Assembly: GCA_046347155.1 (NCBI GenBank) | Contig: JAXMGT010000001.1 | Coordinates: 1,488,001-1,552,000 of the forward strand | DNA: 64,000 nucleotides | Origin: RPQJ01 sp046347155 | Lineage (GTDB): Bacteria > Pseudomonadota > Gammaproteobacteria > Steroidobacterales > Steroidobacteraceae | Direction: 5' to 3' | Part shown: positions 60,632 through 64,000 of the stretch, one piece after another | Layout: each line of letters opens with the position of its first letter | How positions within the stretch are numbered: the stretch's first letter is position 1 | The notes under the pieces: model-generated | The model's database searches: none | What the model was told of the DNA's origin: nothing | Seen by the model: only the letters and a program-made list of their open reading frames with translations | Translations under genes and position numbers: made by a program

Positions 60632-61879
60632 ATGTTCCATCCGCTGCCCCTGTTCGTCGGACTGCGCTACGTCCGGACCCGGCGCCAGGGGTTCTTCGTG
60701 TCGTTCATCTCGTGGGTGTCGATGCTCGGGGTCTGCCTCGGCGTCGCCGCGCTGATCACGATCGTCTCCGTCATGAACGGCTTCGAGGGCGAACTGCGCG
60801 GCCGGCTGGTCGCGCTTACCGCGCACGCGACGGTGACCGGGCCCGCGGACCGGATGGCGGACTGGCCGTCGGTCGCGGCACGCGCGCGCGCCGTCCCGGG
60901 CACGGTGGGCGTCGCGCCGTTCGTCGACGTGCAGGCGATGGTCGGTCGCACCGGCAGCCTGCTGCCGGCCGTGCTGCACGGCGTCGACGTCACGGCGGAA
61001 CCGTCGGTCTCCGAGGTCGAGCGCCACCTGCTCGAAGGCCGGCTCGGTGACCTCACGCCCGGGTCGCGCCACGCGATCCTCGGCCGTGCGCTCGCCTGGC
61101 AACTCGGTGCGGCCGTCGGCGACCAGATCACGGTGCTGGTGCCGGGTCGCGACCTCGTGACCGGAGCCGGCCGCCCCGCGCTGCAGACGTTCGAGGTGAC
61201 GGGCCTGTTCGAGGTCGGCCTGCAGGACCACGACTCGACGCTCGTGCTGGTGCCGATGGCCGACGCGGCGGACGTGGCGGGGCGGGGCGCCGCGCCGGAC
61301 GGGCTGCGCCTCCGGTTCGACGACGTGATGGCGGCGCCGCAGCGCGCCCGCGCGGTCGCTGCGGCGCTCGGGCCGGGCTACACGGTGCGCGACTGGAGCG
61401 AGGAGCACGCGGCGTACTTCCGGGCGATCCGGATCGAAAAGACGATGATGAGTCTGATCCTGATGCTCGTGGTCGCGGTGGCGGCGTTCAACATCGTCGC
61501 GGCGCTCGTGATGGTCGTGAACGAGAAGCGCTCGGACATCGCGATCCTGCGCACGATGGGCCTGCCGCCGCGCGGCGTCGTCGGCGTGTTCCTGACGCAG
61601 GGGCTCGTGATCGGTATCGCCGGCACCGCGCTCGGCACGCTGCTCGGCGTGCTCACCGCGTCGAACGTCGACGTGATCGTTCCCGCGCTCGAGCGCCTGT
61701 TCCACTTCCACGTGATGGACCCGAGCGTCTACTACATCACGGCGCTCCCGTCCGAGGTGCGCGCCGGGCAGGTGACCACGGTGGCGCTGGTCGCGTTCCT
61801 GCTCACCGTCGCGGCGACGATCTACCCGGCCCTGCGCGGCGCGGCGACCGAGCCGGCCGAAGCGCTCAGGTACGAGTGA
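60632..61879 (+). CDS. lolC: Lipoprotein-releasing ABC transporter permease LolC
   Basis: Inner-membrane permease that releases lipoproteins to LolA. The 415 residues have one N-terminal membrane segment after FVGLRYVRTRRQGFFVSF, a periplasmic domain of about 200 residues, and three C-terminal segments in an FtsX-like domain (VAAFNIVAALVMVVNEKRSD, ILRTMGLPPRGVVGVFLTQG). Position first in the operon suggests LolC; the assignment between LolC and LolE is by order only. 169 nt separate it from the divergent gene. Confidence 0.88.
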   Translation: MFHPLPLFVGLRYVRTRRQGFFVSFISWVSMLGVCLGVAALITIVSVMNGFEGELRGRLVALTAHATVTGPADRMADWPSVAARARAVPGTVGVAPFVDVQAMVGRTGSLLPAVLHGVDVTAEPSVSEVERHLLEGRLGDLTPGSRHAILGRALAWQLGAAVGDQITVLVPGRDLVTGAGRPALQTFEVTGLFEVGLQDHDSTLVLVPMADAADVAGRGAAPDGLRLRFDDVMAAPQRARAVAAALGPGYTVRDWSEEHAAYFRAIRIEKTMMSLILMLVVAVAAFNIVAALVMVVNEKRSDIAILRTMGLPPRGVVGVFLTQGLVIGIAGTALGTLLGVLTASNVDVIVPALERLFHFHVMDPSVYYITALPSEVRAGQVTTVALVAFLLTVAATIYPALRGAATEPAEALRYE

Positions 61880-63138
61880 TGGCGCGCGAACTGCCCTTCG
61901 AGATCGCGATCGGCCGGCGCTACCTGCGCGCCTCGGGCAACCGCTTCCTGTCGTTCATCTCGCTGATGTCGATGATCGGTGTCGCGATCGGCGTCGCGGT
62001 GCTGATCGTCGTGCTGTCCGTCATGAACGGGTTCGAGGCGGAACTGCGAAGCCGGATCCTGGCCGTCACCTCGCACGCGACGCTGTCGGCGTTCGGCGCC
62101 GGCGCCGAGGGCTGGCAGAAATTGCGGCAGACCGCGATCTCGGACCCGCGCATCGTCGGCGCGGCACCGTTCGTCGAGGGCGAGGCGCTCGTCATCGCGG
62201 ACCGGCCGGACGGCGGCTCGACGCCGGCCATCGTGCGCGGGATCGATCCCGGTCTCGAGCGCACCGTGTCCGCGCTCGAGTCGCGGCTCCAGAGCGGGCG
62301 GCTCGAGGACCTCGCACCGGGCTCGTACCGGGCGCTCATCGGCAGCGAGATCGCGCGACGCCTCGGCGTTGGTCCGGGCGACAGTGTCGTCGTCGCCGTG
62401 GCGCAGGGCTCGGTGACGCCGGCCGGCGTCGTGCCGCGGCTCCGGCGCTACACCGTGGCCGGGACCTTCTATTCCGGGATGTACGAGATCGACAACGGGC
62501 TCGTGCTCACCTCGATCGCGGACGCCCAGCGGCTGTTCCGGCTCGGCGACAACGTGACGGGGCTCAGGCTTACGTTCGAGGACCCGTTCGAGGCGCCGAC
62601 CGGATCGCGCGACATCGCGGTCGCGCTCGGCGGCGGGCTGTGGGTCGAGGACTGGACCCAGCGCCACGCGAACTTCTTCCGCTCGATCGAGCTCACGAAG
62701 CGGATGATGTTCTTCATCCTGCTGCTCGTGGTGGCCGTCGCGGCCTTCAACATCGTCTCGACGCTCGTGATGGCCGTGAAGGACAAGCAGCCCGACATCG
62801 CGATCCTGCGCACGATGGGCGCCCGGCCCCGCAGCGTGCTCGCGATCTTCGCGACCCAGGGCACGGCGATCGGCACGGTCGGGACGCTCGCCGGCGTCGC
62901 ACTCGGCGTGCTGCTGTCCGTGAACCTCGAGTCGCTCGTGCACGGGCTCGAGGCCGTGCTCGGCACCCGGTTCATGGACGCGAGCGTCTACCTGATGAGC
63001 GACCTGCCGGCGCGGGTCGAGGCCGGCGACGTCGCGCTGATCGCGGCCACTGCGTTCGCGCTGTGCTGCCTTTCCACCGTCTATCCCGCCTGGCGCGCCG
63101 CGCGCACGGACCCTGCGAGGGCATTGCGACATGACTGA
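61879..63138 (+). CDS. lolE: Lipoprotein-releasing ABC transporter permease LolE
   Basis: Second permease, 419 residues, paralogous to its upstream neighbour: IGRRYLRASGNRFLSFISLM at the N-terminus, a periplasmic domain, and VAAFNIVSTLVMAVKDKQPD with AILRTMGARPRSVLAIFATQ at the C-terminus. The ATG shares one base with the lolC stop; a GTG three bases earlier is also open. The order lolC-lolE-lolD differs from lolC-lolD-lolE of E. coli. Confidence 0.88.
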   Translation: MARELPFEIAIGRRYLRASGNRFLSFISLMSMIGVAIGVAVLIVVLSVMNGFEAELRSRILAVTSHATLSAFGAGAEGWQKLRQTAISDPRIVGAAPFVEGEALVIADRPDGGSTPAIVRGIDPGLERTVSALESRLQSGRLEDLAPGSYRALIGSEIARRLGVGPGDSVVVAVAQGSVTPAGVVPRLRRYTVAGTFYSGMYEIDNGLVLTSIADAQRLFRLGDNVTGLRLTFEDPFEAPTGSRDIAVALGGGLWVEDWTQRHANFFRSIELTKRMMFFILLLVVAVAAFNIVSTLVMAVKDKQPDIAILRTMGARPRSVLAIFATQGTAIGTVGTLAGVALGVLLSVNLESLVHGLEAVLGTRFMDASVYLMSDLPARVEAGDVALIAATAFALCCLSTVYPAWRAARTDPARALRHD

Positions 63139-63814
63139 ACCGGAAATCCTGGGCTGCGACGACGTGCGCAAGCACTTCGAGGAAGCCGGCCAGCGGCTCG
63201 AGGTGCTGCGCGGCGTGGAACTGCGGGTGAGCCGCGGCGAGACGCTCGCGATCGTCGGTGCCTCGGGCTCCGGCAAGACGACGCTGCTGCAGATCCTCGG
63301 CGGGCTCGACCTGCCGACCTCCGGGACGGTCCGGATCGCCGGGGAGTCGCTCGCCGCGCTGTCCGACGCGGCCCGCGGGGCGCTCCGCAACCGCGCGCTC
63401 GGGTTCGTCTACCAGTTCCACCACCTGCTGCCGGAATTCAGCGCGCTCGAGAACGTCGCGATGCCGCTGCTGGTCCGGCGCGCGCCGGTGCGGCAGGCGC
63501 GCGAGGAGGCGCGCCGGTTGCTCGAGCGCGTCGGTCTCGGCGAGCGGCTCGGCCATCGCCCGGCGCAGCTCTCGGGCGGCGAACGCCAGCGCGCGGCCGT
63601 GGCGCGGGCACTGGTCACCCGACCGCAGCTCGTGCTCGCCGACGAGCCGACCGGCAATCTCGACGGCGTCAACGCGCGTGGCGTCATGGACCTGATGCTC
63701 GAGCTGAACCGCGAGCTCGGCACCAGCCTGGTCGTCGTGACGCACGCGGACTCGATCGCCGGGCGCATGCAGCGCGTGCTGACGCTCGTCGACGGCCGGC
63801 TCCGGCCCGCCTGA
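63131..63814 (+). CDS. lolD: Lipoprotein-releasing ABC transporter ATPase LolD
   Basis: Powers LolCE. The 227 residues have Walker A GASGSGKTTLLQILGG, the Q-loop VYQFHHLLPEFSALENV typical of LolD, the signature LSGGERQRAAVARAL, Walker B LVLADEPTGNLDG and the switch VVVTHAD. The ATG overlaps the lolE end by eight bases. Confidence 0.95.
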   Translation: MTEPEILGCDDVRKHFEEAGQRLEVLRGVELRVSRGETLAIVGASGSGKTTLLQILGGLDLPTSGTVRIAGESLAALSDAARGALRNRALGFVYQFHHLLPEFSALENVAMPLLVRRAPVRQAREEARRLLERVGLGERLGHRPAQLSGGERQRAAVARALVTRPQLVLADEPTGNLDGVNARGVMDLMLELNRELGTSLVVVTHADSIAGRMQRVLTLVDGRLRPA

Positions 63815-63902
63815 ATCTCCGCAAACCCGACTGATTCGCGCCGGGCGGGCCACGCGCCGGCGGGCCACGCTGCAGGGCGTACGAACCCGTGGCGGGGGCG
63901 GC

Positions 63903-64000
63903 ATGGTCGGTCTCGCGCTGGCGGCGCTCTCGGGCGCGTGTCTCGCATTGTGGCTCGGTGCGTGGCCGGCATCGCCGGTCATCGCGGTCGCGGCCGCGGC
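63903..64000 (+). CDS. Start of a hydrophobic protein, possibly ComEC/Rec2 (cut by window end)
   Basis: Only 32 codons are visible: an ATG followed by an Ala/Leu/Val-rich stretch (VGLALAALSGACLALWLGAW) that would be a membrane helix or signal anchor. In several gammaproteobacteria comEC, the DNA-uptake channel gene, follows the lol genes, which makes it the first guess. The 88 nt between lolD and this start contain no feature I can name. The identity cannot be confirmed from this fragment. Confidence 0.4.
   Translation, partial: MVGLALAALSGACLALWLGAWPASPVIAVAAA

Noticed and set aside
1..64000. Mobile elements, CRISPR arrays, tRNA/rRNA genes, toxin-antitoxin or defence islands
   Set aside because: No transposase, integrase, direct repeat array, or tRNA-like cloverleaf was recognised. 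The only toxin-like hint is the YgfX/CptA-type protein after sdhE, which is a core gene here.

Overview
The window is 64 kb of a very GC-rich (roughly 70% G+C by eye) bacterial chromosome made almost entirely of housekeeping genes packed head to tail. Gene content and order (map/glnD, rpsB-tsf, pyrH-frr-uppS-cdsA-dxr-rseP-bamA-skp-lpxD-fabZ-lpxA-lpxB-rnhB-dnaE-accA, rpoE-rseA-rseB, lepA-lepB-rnc-era-recO-pdxJ-acpS, surE-pcm, sdhCDAB-sdhE-ygfX, lol genes) point to a gammaproteobacterium with lipopolysaccharide. A Cys-type KdsA and an RpfE-type protein beside recJ lean towards the Xanthomonadales-like side of the class. I would not name a genus. I see no tRNA, rRNA, CRISPR array, insertion sequence, prophage or integrase, and no stretch over 300 bases lacks a gene.

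Layout. 1-2180, minus strand: 5' part of glnD (cut by the window edge) and map. 2233-4319: rpsB-tsf with a clear sigma-70-type promoter and a perfect hairpin at the end. 4321-32091: 26 genes on the plus strand with almost no spacing, covering UMP kinase, ribosome recycling, undecaprenyl-PP and CDP-diglyceride synthesis, the MEP pathway (dxr, ispD, ispF), envelope proteolysis and outer-membrane assembly (rseP, bamA, skp), lipid A (lpxD, fabZ, lpxA, lpxB), dnaE, accA, tilS, pyrG, kdsA, eno, ftsB, truD, surE, pcm and a glycerate 2-kinase. 32105-38764: a Mth938-like protein (minus), an RpfE-type protein, recJ, prfB with its programmed +1 frameshift, lysS, and ygfZ (minus). 38833-43051: complex II operon including a small SdhAF4-like assembly factor, sdhCDAB, sdhE and a YgfX-like membrane protein. 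43092-45652: rpoE-rseA-rseB with a sigma-E-type promoter and a thioredoxin-fold protein. 45700-54350: lepA, lepB, a DUF4845 protein, rnc, era, recO, pdxJ, acpS, a PolB-like exonuclease and rlmD. 54396-56576: nagZ, a PAS-GGDEF protein with a degenerate active site, and a DUF1145 membrane protein. 56590-60462, minus strand: mfd and a small exported protein. 60632-64000: lolC-lolE-lolD and the first codons of a hydrophobic protein, possibly comEC.

The genes form one envelope-centred neighbourhood. It makes the precursors (UppS, CdsA, LpxA/B/D, KdsA, FabZ, AccA), exports and assembles the outer membrane (BamA, Skp, LolCDE, LepB) and monitors it (RseP cleaving RseA to release RpoE). Translation and RNA genes are interleaved (rpsB, tsf, frr, prfB, lepA, rnc, era, rlmD, truD, tilS). 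Start/stop overlaps of 4 or 8 nt are the rule, so translational coupling is probably widespread.

Nothing here looks like an undescribed multi-gene system. The observations most worth a second look are local: a sigma-E promoter lying inside the apparent 5' end of rpoE, a probable CTG start for sdhE, a GGDEF protein whose catalytic motif is broken, hairpins directly abutting -10 boxes at tsf/pyrH and lepA/lepB, a long basic tail on ribosomal protein S2, and a glycerate kinase where nlpD-rpoS often sit.
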